64,000 nucleotides of DNA, from assembly GCF_000365025.1 (NCBI RefSeq), contig NZ_KB823012.1, forward strand, positions 310,001-374,000, in the 5' to 3' direction. A program made the position numbers and the translations under genes. Origin of the DNA: Robiginitomaculum antarcticum DSM 21748. GTDB taxonomy: Bacteria > Pseudomonadota > Alphaproteobacteria > Caulobacterales > Maricaulaceae. The notes below the pieces were generated by a model that saw only the letters and a list, made by a program, of their open reading frames with translations, was not told the origin of the DNA and ran no database searches. Below, one piece after another: positions 54,168-61,565 of this stretch (positions within the stretch are counted from its first letter, which is position 1; every line of letters starts with the position of its first letter).

Positions 54168-55601
54168 CTAATCCTGTCCGGGCGTGTGCGGATTGTCTGC
54201 CGCCTTGTGGTCTTTCATCCCTGCGCTGCGGCGCTGGGCCGGGTCGAGCGGTAGTCCCTTCATACCACGCGAGCGCAGCTCGGGCTTGGGCTTGACGGGT
54301 GCGTCTTTATCCGTCGGCGAAGCAGTTTTATTGCCCCGGCTGCGCAGTTTGAGTTCACGGCCTTTCATGACGGCTCCTTTGCCAAATTTGTCTCTGGCCT
54401 TGTCGCTGGCCCGCTCCGCTTGTGCGCGCTTTGCCGCCGCAGGGTCAAGCCAGTCCATGGCGTCGCCTGCAGGGGCCGTCAGGCCGGATATGCCCGCTCC
54501 GATGAGGCGGTAAGCCCCGCCTGTCGCTTCGGCGCGCAGCAGCGGCTCGCAGGTCTTAAAGATCACATCGGCCAATTGAGTCGGGCTGGACAAAGTCCTG
54601 CGCCGCGTAATGGATTTAAAATCTTTGGATTTAAGTTTTAGCGTCACCACAGTTCCGGCAATGCCAAGTGCCTTAGCGTGGTCGGCGGTTTTTTGCGCGA
54701 CATACCATAATTTGTCGAGAAGCTGATCGGGATCGGAAATATCAGTGTTAAAGGTCGTCTCCGCACTACAGCTTTTGCGCTCGCTATCGACTTTGACCGG
54801 GCGGTTATCCTCGGCCCGTGACAGTCGCGCCAGACGCAGCCCGCCTTCGCCAAATTTGGTTGCCATCGCCTTGTCGCCCATGCGCCGGATGTCCGCGATG
54901 GTGTATAGGCCCGACTTGTTCAGGCTCCGGGCAAAACTCGGCCCGACGCCAAAGATAAATTGCACAGGTTTATCGGCCAGAAAGTCCAGCGCCTCGGCCT
55001 GTCCGATCATAGCAAAACCGTTGGGTTTATCCAGATCGCTGGCCGTTTTGGCGAGAAATTTGTTACAAGACAGGCCGACGCTCACAGTAACGCCAATCTC
55101 GTCCAGCACCCGTTTTTGGAGGCGCATGAGCATTACCGCAGGCGGCGCGCTATGCAGGCGCTGGGTCCCGGTAAGGTCGAGAAAGGCCTCGTCAATGGAG
55201 AGAGGCTGCACCAGAGGGGTCAGGTCGCTCATCATCGCTTTGATGCGGCGGCCCTCGGCCGAATATTTGCCGTGATTGCCGCGAATGACAACGGCATGGG
55301 GGCAAAGCTTGAGGGCTTTAAACATGGGCATGGCGCTGCGCACACCGTAAACACGGGCATTATAGCAGGCCGCCGCCACGACGCCGCGCTTGCCGCCGCC
55401 GACAATAACGGGGTGATCGGCCAGCTTAGGATTGTCGCGCTTCTCAACAGAGCAGAAAAAGGCATCGCAATCGACATGGGCGATAGACAGGCTGTCAATT
55501 TCCGCGTGCCGGATTTGGCGCTGTGAGCCGCAGTGCGGGCAGGGGCCGGCCTGTGCCAGCAGCGCTTCGCAATCGCGGCAATATCCTTTTAACTCTGCCA
55601 C
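54168..55601 (-). CDS. dinB: DNA polymerase IV with N-terminal zinc ribbon
   Basis: Y-family translesion polymerase, 477 residues. An N-terminal zinc ribbon CRDCEALLAQAGPCPHCG (CxxC...CxxC, residues ~8-25) is followed by the polymerase core: SIAHVDCDAFFCSVEKRDNP with the catalytic Asp pair, VVAAACYNARVYGVRSAMPM, SIDEAFLDL, HhH-type FGVGPSFARSLNKSG and the little-finger region. A Lys-rich C-terminal tail. Zinc-ribbon DinB variants occur in alphaproteobacteria. An SOS box lies 54 bp upstream. Confidence 0.94.
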   Translation of the reverse strand: MAELKGYCRDCEALLAQAGPCPHCGSQRQIRHAEIDSLSIAHVDCDAFFCSVEKRDNPKLADHPVIVGGGKRGVVAAACYNARVYGVRSAMPMFKALKLCPHAVVIRGNHGKYSAEGRRIKAMMSDLTPLVQPLSIDEAFLDLTGTQRLHSAPPAVMLMRLQKRVLDEIGVTVSVGLSCNKFLAKTASDLDKPNGFAMIGQAEALDFLADKPVQFIFGVGPSFARSLNKSGLYTIADIRRMGDKAMATKFGEGGLRLARLSRAEDNRPVKVDSERKSCSAETTFNTDISDPDQLLDKLWYVAQKTADHAKALGIAGTVVTLKLKSKDFKSITRRRTLSSPTQLADVIFKTCEPLLRAEATGGAYRLIGAGISGLTAPAGDAMDWLDPAAAKRAQAERASDKARDKFGKGAVMKGRELKLRSRGNKTASPTDKDAPVKPKPELRSRGMKGLPLDPAQRRSAGMKDHKAADNPHTPGQD

Positions 55602-55654
55602 AAATAGCCCTTTATCCTTTTAGACACTATGATGCGTTTAGACTCTATTATAAT

Positions 55655-55669
55655 GTTCGTGCTATGTTC
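55655..55669 (+). promoter_or_regulatory. SOS box (LexA site) upstream of dinB
   Basis: GTTCGTGCTATGTTC matches GTTC-N7-GTTC and lies 54 bp upstream of the dinB start (minus strand). It also lies 113 bp upstream of divK on the other strand; dinB is the natural target. Confidence 0.85.
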
Positions 55670-55781
55670 TGTAAACGAAGTGTTACGACCGAACTCACCG
55701 TTGATTAATGATATTCGGGTAAAACACAGTCAATCAAGGCAGGCGTTAAAAAAATGCCGCGAAACTGGTGGATAGGTGATA

Positions 55782-56159
55782 ATGTTGCAAATTATGCCCA
55801 AAAAAGTGCTGATTGTCGAAGATAACGAGCTGAATTTGAAGCTCTTCAACGATCTGCTTCATTCTCATGGCTATGAGACATGCCAGACCCGTGAGGGTCT
55901 GAAAGCGATTGAGCTGGCCAAAACTTATAAGCCCGATTTGATATTGATGGACATTCAGCTTCCGGGCGTGTCGGGACTGGAAGTCACCAAATGGATCAAA
56001 AACGATAAAACAACCAAAGACATCCCCGTCATCGCGGTCACGGCCTTTGCGATGAAGGGTGATGAGAAACGCATTCGCGACGGGGGCTGTCAGGGCTATA
56101 TCAGCAAACCGATCAGCGTGACGGGCTTTCTGTCGACCATCCGTAAATTTGTCCGATAG
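55782..56159 (+). CDS. divK: Single-domain response regulator DivK
   Basis: A 125-residue receiver domain (start at the ATG after GATAGGTGATA; the family-typical start [12 protein letters not shown] is four codons later). The phospho-acceptor Asp is in [17 protein letters not shown], with acidic residues in EDN at the start and the switch Thr/Lys in [13 protein letters not shown] and GYISKPIS. DivK controls CtrA activity and asymmetric division in Caulobacter through PleC/DivJ and DivL. Followed 12 nt later by pleD, the conserved pair. Confidence 0.93.
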   Translation: MLQIMPKKVLIVEDNELNLKLFNDLLHSHGYETCQTREGLKAIELAKTYKPDLILMDIQLPGVSGLEVTKWIKNDKTTKDIPVIAVTAFAMKGDEKRIRDGGCQGYISKPISVTGFLSTIRKFVR

Positions 56160-56171
56160 GGGGCGCGCGCA

Positions 56172-57527
56172 ATGAGTTCGCGTATCCTGATCGTTGACGA
56201 TCTTGTTCCGAATCTGAATCTGCTTGAGGTGAAACTCGCCGCCGAATATTACGATGTCGTTCGGGCCACAAACGGCCTTGATGCTCTAAAAATTGCGCGG
56301 TCTGAAAATGTTGACCTTATCCTGCTTGATGCCATTATGCCGGGCCTAAACGGGTTTGAAACCTGCGCTCAGCTTAAGACTGATCCAGCGACGTGGCACA
56401 TTCCGGTGGTGATGGTGACGGCACTGGAAGAGACGCGCAACCGCATTCGCGGGCTTGAGGCCGGCGCTGATGATTTCGTTACAAAGCCGATTGATGAATT
56501 TAACCTGATGGCACGCGTCCGCTCACTTCTGCGGCTTAAAATGGTCACAGACCAGTTGATGAGTCATACAACGGACTCCGCGCCATCGCGCGATCTGATT
56601 GACCATCTCTCGCGCAAACGCGGTAATGTTCTGATTGTCGATGATCAACAAAATAGCGCCGCACGCATTGAAAACGTTTTGGGCGACAGCCACAATATTA
56701 CTGCGCAAAATGATCCGAAAGAGGCGATTATCGCGGCCACGCGAAATGTCGATCTGCTGATTGTCAGCCTAACCAGTGAAGCCTTTGACGGGCTGCGCCT
56801 GTGCGCGCGCCTTCGGTCCGATCCGCGCACGCAGGATCTGCCGATCCTCGCTATTACCGAAATGGCTGACGAAGACATTATGGTGCGCGCCTATGATACG
56901 GGCATTAACGACACCGTCATGCGCCCGATTGAAGCCGGAGAGCTTCAGGCCCGCGTCAACACACAATTAAAACGCAAATTTTATGCCGACAGCCTGCGCG
57001 ATGATTTTCATGAAAATCTGGAAATGGTCATTTCTGACCCGCTAACGGGACTGGGTAATCGTCGGTTTTTCGACCGCTCCGTTGGCCCGCTCTTAGAAGG
57101 CGTAACCTATGGCCGGACATTCTCGCTCGTCGTGTTTGATGTCGATCATTTTAAACGGGTCAATGATATTTTGGGTCATGATGTGGGCGATGATGTGCTT
57201 AAAGAAATTGCAGCACGGCTTGTGACCAATATGCGCGCCATTGATATTGTCAGCCGCTATGGCGGCGAAGAATTTCTTATCGCTATGCCCGGCGCGACGG
57301 CTGATGAGGCGACGGCTGCGGCCGACCGCATACGCGGACTGATCTCCGGCACGCCAATATTTATTGATGGGGCGGCGCTAAAAGTGTCTGTCAGTGCGGG
57401 AATTGCCGAAGCTCAAAAAGGCGAGAAAGTGCGCGAAATATTCAAGCGCGCCGATGACGCCCTTTATGCGGCCAAAAAGGCGGGCCGAGATCAGGTTATG
57501 CAGTCACAGGTCAAAGTCGCAGCATAA
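56172..57527 (+). CDS. pleD: PleD-type diguanylate cyclase (REC-REC-GGDEF)
   Basis: A 451-residue protein with an N-terminal receiver (VDLILLDAIMPGLNGFETC with the acceptor Asp), a second receiver-like domain whose acceptor Asp position reads LIVSLTSEAFDG (no Asp), and a C-terminal GGDEF domain. The active-site loop is RYGGEEFLIAMPG and an inhibitory RxxD site (RAID) lies five residues before it. PleD makes c-di-GMP for the swarmer-to-stalked change in Caulobacter; the second receiver serves as dimerisation adaptor there. divK-pleD is an operon with 12 nt between. Confidence 0.95.
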   Translation: MSSRILIVDDLVPNLNLLEVKLAAEYYDVVRATNGLDALKIARSENVDLILLDAIMPGLNGFETCAQLKTDPATWHIPVVMVTALEETRNRIRGLEAGADDFVTKPIDEFNLMARVRSLLRLKMVTDQLMSHTTDSAPSRDLIDHLSRKRGNVLIVDDQQNSAARIENVLGDSHNITAQNDPKEAIIAATRNVDLLIVSLTSEAFDGLRLCARLRSDPRTQDLPILAITEMADEDIMVRAYDTGINDTVMRPIEAGELQARVNTQLKRKFYADSLRDDFHENLEMVISDPLTGLGNRRFFDRSVGPLLEGVTYGRTFSLVVFDVDHFKRVNDILGHDVGDDVLKEIAARLVTNMRAIDIVSRYGGEEFLIAMPGATADEATAAADRIRGLISGTPIFIDGAALKVSVSAGIAEAQKGEKVREIFKRADDALYAAKKAGRDQVMQSQVKVAA

Positions 57528-57566
57528 GCCCGGACGAAGCGCGTTTAAAATAAAATCTTTCCAAAG

Positions 57567-57590
57567 AAAAACCCTCCACAATGGGAGGGC
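57567..57590 (-). terminator. Intrinsic terminator of rpmG
   Basis: On the minus strand CCCTCC / GGAGGG 6-bp stem followed by TTTTTC; it ends the rpmG transcript about 28 bp after the stop. Confidence 0.75.
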
Positions 57591-57617
57591 CATTCAGCAT
57601 TAAATAGCGTGAAAGCG

Positions 57618-57785
57618 CTATTTAATCTTGCCTTCTTTGAAATCGACATGTTTGCGCGCAACGGGATCATATTTACGTTTGACCAATTTTTCGGTCATTG
57701 TGCGTGCGTTCTTTTTTGTCACATAGAAAAAACCGGTATCAGCGGTTGAATTCAGACGGATTTTAACTGTGGTAGGCTTAGCCAT
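57618..57785 (-). CDS. rpmG: 50S ribosomal protein L33
   Basis: A 55-residue L33 protein starting [20 protein letters not shown]. The frame remains open upstream for 21 codons without similarity, so the internal ATG is chosen. L33 binds 23S rRNA near the E site. The sequence has no CxxC pairs (zinc-free C-minus type), as [13 protein letters not shown] and [18 protein letters not shown] show. Terminator follows. Confidence 0.93.
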   Translation of the reverse strand: MAKPTTVKIRLNSTADTGFFYVTKKNARTMTEKLVKRKYDPVARKHVDFKEGKIK

Positions 57786-57868
57786 AACCAATGCCCCTGC
57801 TGGGATGAATGAAAGCGCGGAACATAGGCATAGGGGGCGTGATGTCAACCTGACTCTAACACCTGAAA

Positions 57869-58621
57869 TCAGGTTTTTGCACTGCCGGGATACGCATCGT
57901 ATTTAAAGCCGCCCCGATGCCAGCGTGAAAACGGGACGCGCGCGGGCGGGGCGTCAGCCTTCAGATATTTACGCAGCTCGCCAATCATGGCTTCGGTAAT
58001 GACATGCATTTTAAGCGCGTCCGCCGTGGCCAGCGGCGCCCACCTGATATCGAGTAGTTCAACACTGTCAGAAACCGGCTGGGCGGCTTCGGCGTCTGTT
58101 AGATGAGTATGGAAAAACCATGTGTCAAATCGTTTGGGACGATAAGGCGGCGTCGTGGCCCGGCCAAATACGGACAGACGGTTAATAGATGGCAGATAGC
58201 CCGCTTTGTGAAAGCCGTCCCAGCCCGGATCGTTCATATTGCGCGGCGAGGGTGCTCTATGTCCGATAATCAGTCCCGTTTCCTCAAAGGTTTCGCGAAG
58301 CCCCGCAAGGAGACAGGCGCGTACCCGCGCGGGCGGCAGGGCCGCGCCCAATATGCGCGCTGTGCGGCGGTCAATCTCTCCGCAATAGGGCGCAAAGCTG
58401 TCTGCGCGGTCAACGCGTCCGCCGGGATAGACGAACACTTCGGGCATGAAATCATGTTTGCGCGAGCGGTAGCCGAGCAAAACCTCTTCCGCGCCTTTTT
58501 CGCCGCGTGTGATCACGACGGTAGAGGCCAGAAACGGGCGCGCCGCGCGGGTCATCATATCCCGTTTGCTGCGATCCTTATCGCTGACCTGGGCACGTTT
58601 GTCATGAATCCACTTTTTCAC
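57869..58621 (-). CDS. NUDIX hydrolase
   Basis: A 250-residue NUDIX protein with the Nudix box in the [20 protein letters not shown] ... [18 protein letters not shown] segment (core REtxEEx[10 protein letters not shown]). An N-terminal region before the fold ([20 protein letters not shown]) is basic. Nudix proteins hydrolyse nucleoside diphosphate derivatives; the substrate is unknown. The gene starts 9 nt after the rnr stop on the same strand, so it may be cotranscribed with rnr. Confidence 0.88.
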   Translation of the reverse strand: MKKWIHDKRAQVSDKDRSKRDMMTRAARPFLASTVVITRGEKGAEEVLLGYRSRKHDFMPEVFVYPGGRVDRADSFAPYCGEIDRRTARILGAALPPARVRACLLAGLRETFEETGLIIGHRAPSPRNMNDPGWDGFHKAGYLPSINRLSVFGRATTPPYRPKRFDTWFFHTHLTDAEAAQPVSDSVELLDIRWAPLATADALKMHVITEAMIGELRKYLKADAPPARVPFSRWHRGGFKYDAYPGSAKT

Positions 58622-58629
58622 GATCGCGC

Positions 58630-60951
58630 TTAGGGCCGCTCTTGTCCGGCGGAGCGTTTTTTAGCGTCGGCTTGTTTGCGTTTATGTTTAGGAACGGTTT
58701 TCTTTTTGGTCTTCTTTCGCGGCTGGCTCTGCCCCGCCGGACTTTTGCTGCCGCCTCCTTTTTTAGCTTCGCCGCGTCGCCGCTGCCCGCCGCGTTTACC
58801 CCGTCCGGGCTTGCCGGGCGTTGGCTCGGTGACCATGTCAAAAATCATGCCGCCGCTGATCGGCGTTGCTTCGACGAGTTCCACGACGACGCGCTGACCG
58901 AAATTATAAGTGCCGCCGGTACGCTCTCCGATCAGGGCGCGGGCGCGGTCATCAAAGCGGAAATATTCATTGCCCAGATTGCGGATCGGGACAAGGCCGT
59001 CCGCGCCGGTATCGTCCAGCGCTACAAACAGGCCAATGCCCGTCACGCCGGTAATCCGCGCGCCGAATTTCGCGCCCACACGGTCAGCTAAATGCGCGGC
59101 AATATAGCGGTCTGTCGCGTCACGCTCAGCGGCCATGGCTGTGCGCTCGGTCGTGCTGATATGCTCCGATATTTCCTGCAGGCGCGAGATTTCCTGATCC
59201 GTTAGCCCGTCATCACCCAAATTAAAGGCGCGGATGAGCGCGCGGTGGACGATCAAATCAGCATAGCGGCGAATGGGGGATGTGAAATGCGCATAATGTG
59301 ACAGAGTCAGGCCGAAATGCCCGCCATTATCGGGGCTATAAATAGCTTGGCTCTGGCTACGCAGCACGGCCATGCCAACAATCTCCGACAGATCGCGATC
59401 TTTAGCGGCGCGCAGGAGTTTGTTAAACCGTGTCGGCGTCGCTTTCTCGCCTAATGCCCATTTCATTTTTACGACAGGCAAAAAGTCCGACAGGCTTTGC
59501 AGCTTCTCACGGCTTGGCTCGTCATGGACGCGAAAGACCAGATCCGCCTTCTCCGCAGTCAGCGCTTTGGCCGCCGCAACATTGGCCTGTATCATGAATT
59601 CTTCGACCAATTTATGCGCGTCGAAGCGCTCGCGCACTTCAATGGCTGTGACCTCGCCATTATCGCCGATACGCACGCGGCGCTCGGGCATATCAATCTC
59701 CAGCGGGCCGCGGCGTTCGCGCGACGCGCGCAGCGCCTTGTAGGCGGCGTAAAGCGCTTGCAACTCCGGCACGACTTCGGCAGCCGCCTCGTGCTCGCGG
59801 CCTTCGAAAACCTCTTGGGCTTGCGCGTAGGTGAGGCGCGCGCGGCTACGCATTAATCCGCGCTCAAATTTATATCCGGAGAGGCTACCATCATTGGCAA
59901 AGGACAGCCGCACCGCCATGCAGGCCCGGTCTTCATTTGGCCGCAGCGAGCACATATCCGATGACAGGGCGTGGGGGAGCATGGGCTCGACGCGATCGGG
60001 CAGATAGACGCTATTGCCCTTCTTAAAGGCGGTTGCGTCCAGCGCGCTACCCGGCGTGACATAGGCCGCAACATCAGCGATAGCGACCCATGCCGTGAAA
60101 CCTTTGCCATTCTCATTGGGCATCGCGCAAATGGCGTCATCGAAATCTTTGGCGTCTTCGGGGTCAATGGTCAAAAGCGGGAGATGGCGCAAATCTTTGC
60201 GCGCGCCGCCGACTTTGGGAATAGTGGCTGCCGCCGCTTCTTCCTCAGCCTCTTCGGGAAAGCCCAGGGGGATATTATGCTCGTGCAGCGAGATCAGACT
60301 GGCCGCTTTGGGATCGTCAATTGTGCCGACGACCTCAACAATACGCGCCGGCTTTAGTTCGCTACGCGATGTCTTGCGTCCGCTGGGTAGAGTTTCGAAC
60401 AGCACAAGGTCTTTGGGTTTTAGCTTTGGATCTTCGGTGGCCAGCACAAATTCATGGCGCTCACGTTTAGACACCGCTTTGATCCGCATGCCTCTGCCGG
60501 ATTGCACAATAACGCCGAGCTGGCGCTGCGGCGCGCGGCCGATAACGCGGATAACTTCGGCGCGCGGCGGGCTGGCGTTAAAATCTATGCGGCACAGGGC
60601 GCGGCCTCCCACGCCTAATTTAGCGCCTTCTTTGCCGCGCGTCTTCTCATAGACGATAAATTCCGGCGTTTTGCCATTGCCTTTAACTGCGGCGGGCGAG
60701 CCAATCATGTCGCCATCATCGTCGATACGGTCAATGTGAAGGATCGTAACTTCGGGCACGTCACCGGACAGGCGGTATGTACGACGGTCCGATTTCACAA
60801 TCTCGCCGCGCTGCTCCATATCGCGCAATATCATACGCAGCTCGCGGCGCTGCTCTGCGCTGGCATCGATGATTTTGCTGATCTCACGCTTGCCTAAACG
60901 GTCAGGCTGCTCGCCAATCGCTTTTAAAATGTCTTTGCGGTTTATATCCAT
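58630..60951 (-). CDS. rnr: Ribonuclease R
   Basis: A 773-residue RNase II/R-family exoribonuclease. An N-terminal helix-turn-helix (KDILKAIGEQPDRLGKREIS), two cold-shock domains (about 60-230), the catalytic RNB domain with LLTIDPEDAKDFDDAICA and LTYAQAQEV, and a C-terminal S1 domain (RVGAKFGARITGVTGIGLFVAL) are all present. A Lys/Arg-rich tail (RKKTKKKTVPKHKRK) follows. RNase R digests structured RNA in 3'-5' direction. It is upstream of the NUDIX gene and downstream of the small gene after topA. Confidence 0.96.
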   Translation of the reverse strand: MDINRKDILKAIGEQPDRLGKREISKIIDASAEQRRELRMILRDMEQRGEIVKSDRRTYRLSGDVPEVTILHIDRIDDDGDMIGSPAAVKGNGKTPEFIVYEKTRGKEGAKLGVGGRALCRIDFNASPPRAEVIRVIGRAPQRQLGVIVQSGRGMRIKAVSKRERHEFVLATEDPKLKPKDLVLFETLPSGRKTSRSELKPARIVEVVGTIDDPKAASLISLHEHNIPLGFPEEAEEEAAAATIPKVGGARKDLRHLPLLTIDPEDAKDFDDAICAMPNENGKGFTAWVAIADVAAYVTPGSALDATAFKKGNSVYLPDRVEPMLPHALSSDMCSLRPNEDRACMAVRLSFANDGSLSGYKFERGLMRSRARLTYAQAQEVFEGREHEAAAEVVPELQALYAAYKALRASRERRGPLEIDMPERRVRIGDNGEVTAIEVRERFDAHKLVEEFMIQANVAAAKALTAEKADLVFRVHDEPSREKLQSLSDFLPVVKMKWALGEKATPTRFNKLLRAAKDRDLSEIVGMAVLRSQSQAIYSPDNGGHFGLTLSHYAHFTSPIRRYADLIVHRALIRAFNLGDDGLTDQEISRLQEISEHISTTERTAMAAERDATDRYIAAHLADRVGAKFGARITGVTGIGLFVALDDTGADGLVPIRNLGNEYFRFDDRARALIGERTGGTYNFGQRVVVELVEATPISGGMIFDMVTEPTPGKPGRGKRGGQRRRGEAKKGGGSKSPAGQSQPRKKTKKKTVPKHKRKQADAKKRSAGQERP

Positions 60952-61108
60952 AGGCGCTTCATACGGGGTATCGCCGCAAAAGGGCAGGGGGTATTGCTGC
61001 GTTATTTTGAAAGCGGGTCAGACGTGTTAAATGAAAATTGAGTTTGTAATAAGTCTGTCAAACTTTTCGTTTTACTGAACCGCCTAGATCTAGCGGATTA
61101 CTCTCTTT

Positions 61109-61510
61109 TTATTCGCTCGATCTCTTGCCTAACGGCCTATGTTCAAGGTCTTGATGATGGGGCTGTTGTGTTGCGGGCAATAAATGAACGAGGGTAAGAT
61201 TAGGCGGCAATGATGACTGACCTGTTTCTGACAAATAGGCACTAATTGCATCTTGGTCAATTAATACTTGCCCGCTGCCCGCCCAATGTCGGTCTGCATT
61301 ATTCTTTTTAACACCTGAAATCCAATAATCTTCACCCGACTCAATATCGAAGTAATTCCCACCGATACCGCTTCCTTTTGAGCTTTGGAAGGCTTTTCCA
61401 TTTGAATAAATAGTTGCGCCTGATTTAGACGTCGTCGCAAGTCCAATCCAAGCTGGACCATTGTCCGAATGGCCCGATTTCAGCTCAACATATATAAGTC
61501 TATTTTTCAT
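61109..61510 (-). CDS. Uncharacterised small conserved protein
   Basis: A 133-residue protein beginning MKNRLIYVELKSGHSDNGPA (an upstream ATG five codons before is possible). It contains ATIYSNGKAFQSSKGSGIGG, YFDIESGEDYWISGVKKNNADRHW and AGSGQVLIDQDA. Similar small proteins (roughly 80 residues of this pattern) are, as I recall, widespread in bacteria with no known function. The C-terminal 50 residues (TLVHLLPATQQPHHQDLEHR) look like an extension. It sits between topA and rnr with AT-richer codons than both, so it may be a recent insertion. Confidence 0.65.
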   Translation of the reverse strand: MKNRLIYVELKSGHSDNGPAWIGLATTSKSGATIYSNGKAFQSSKGSGIGGNYFDIESGEDYWISGVKKNNADRHWAGSGQVLIDQDAISAYLSETGQSSLPPNLTLVHLLPATQQPHHQDLEHRPLGKRSSE

Positions 61511-61565
61511 GTCTTTTACAAACATGAAAAACGGCTTTGCTCAATGCTTAAGCTGAAAGATAGGA

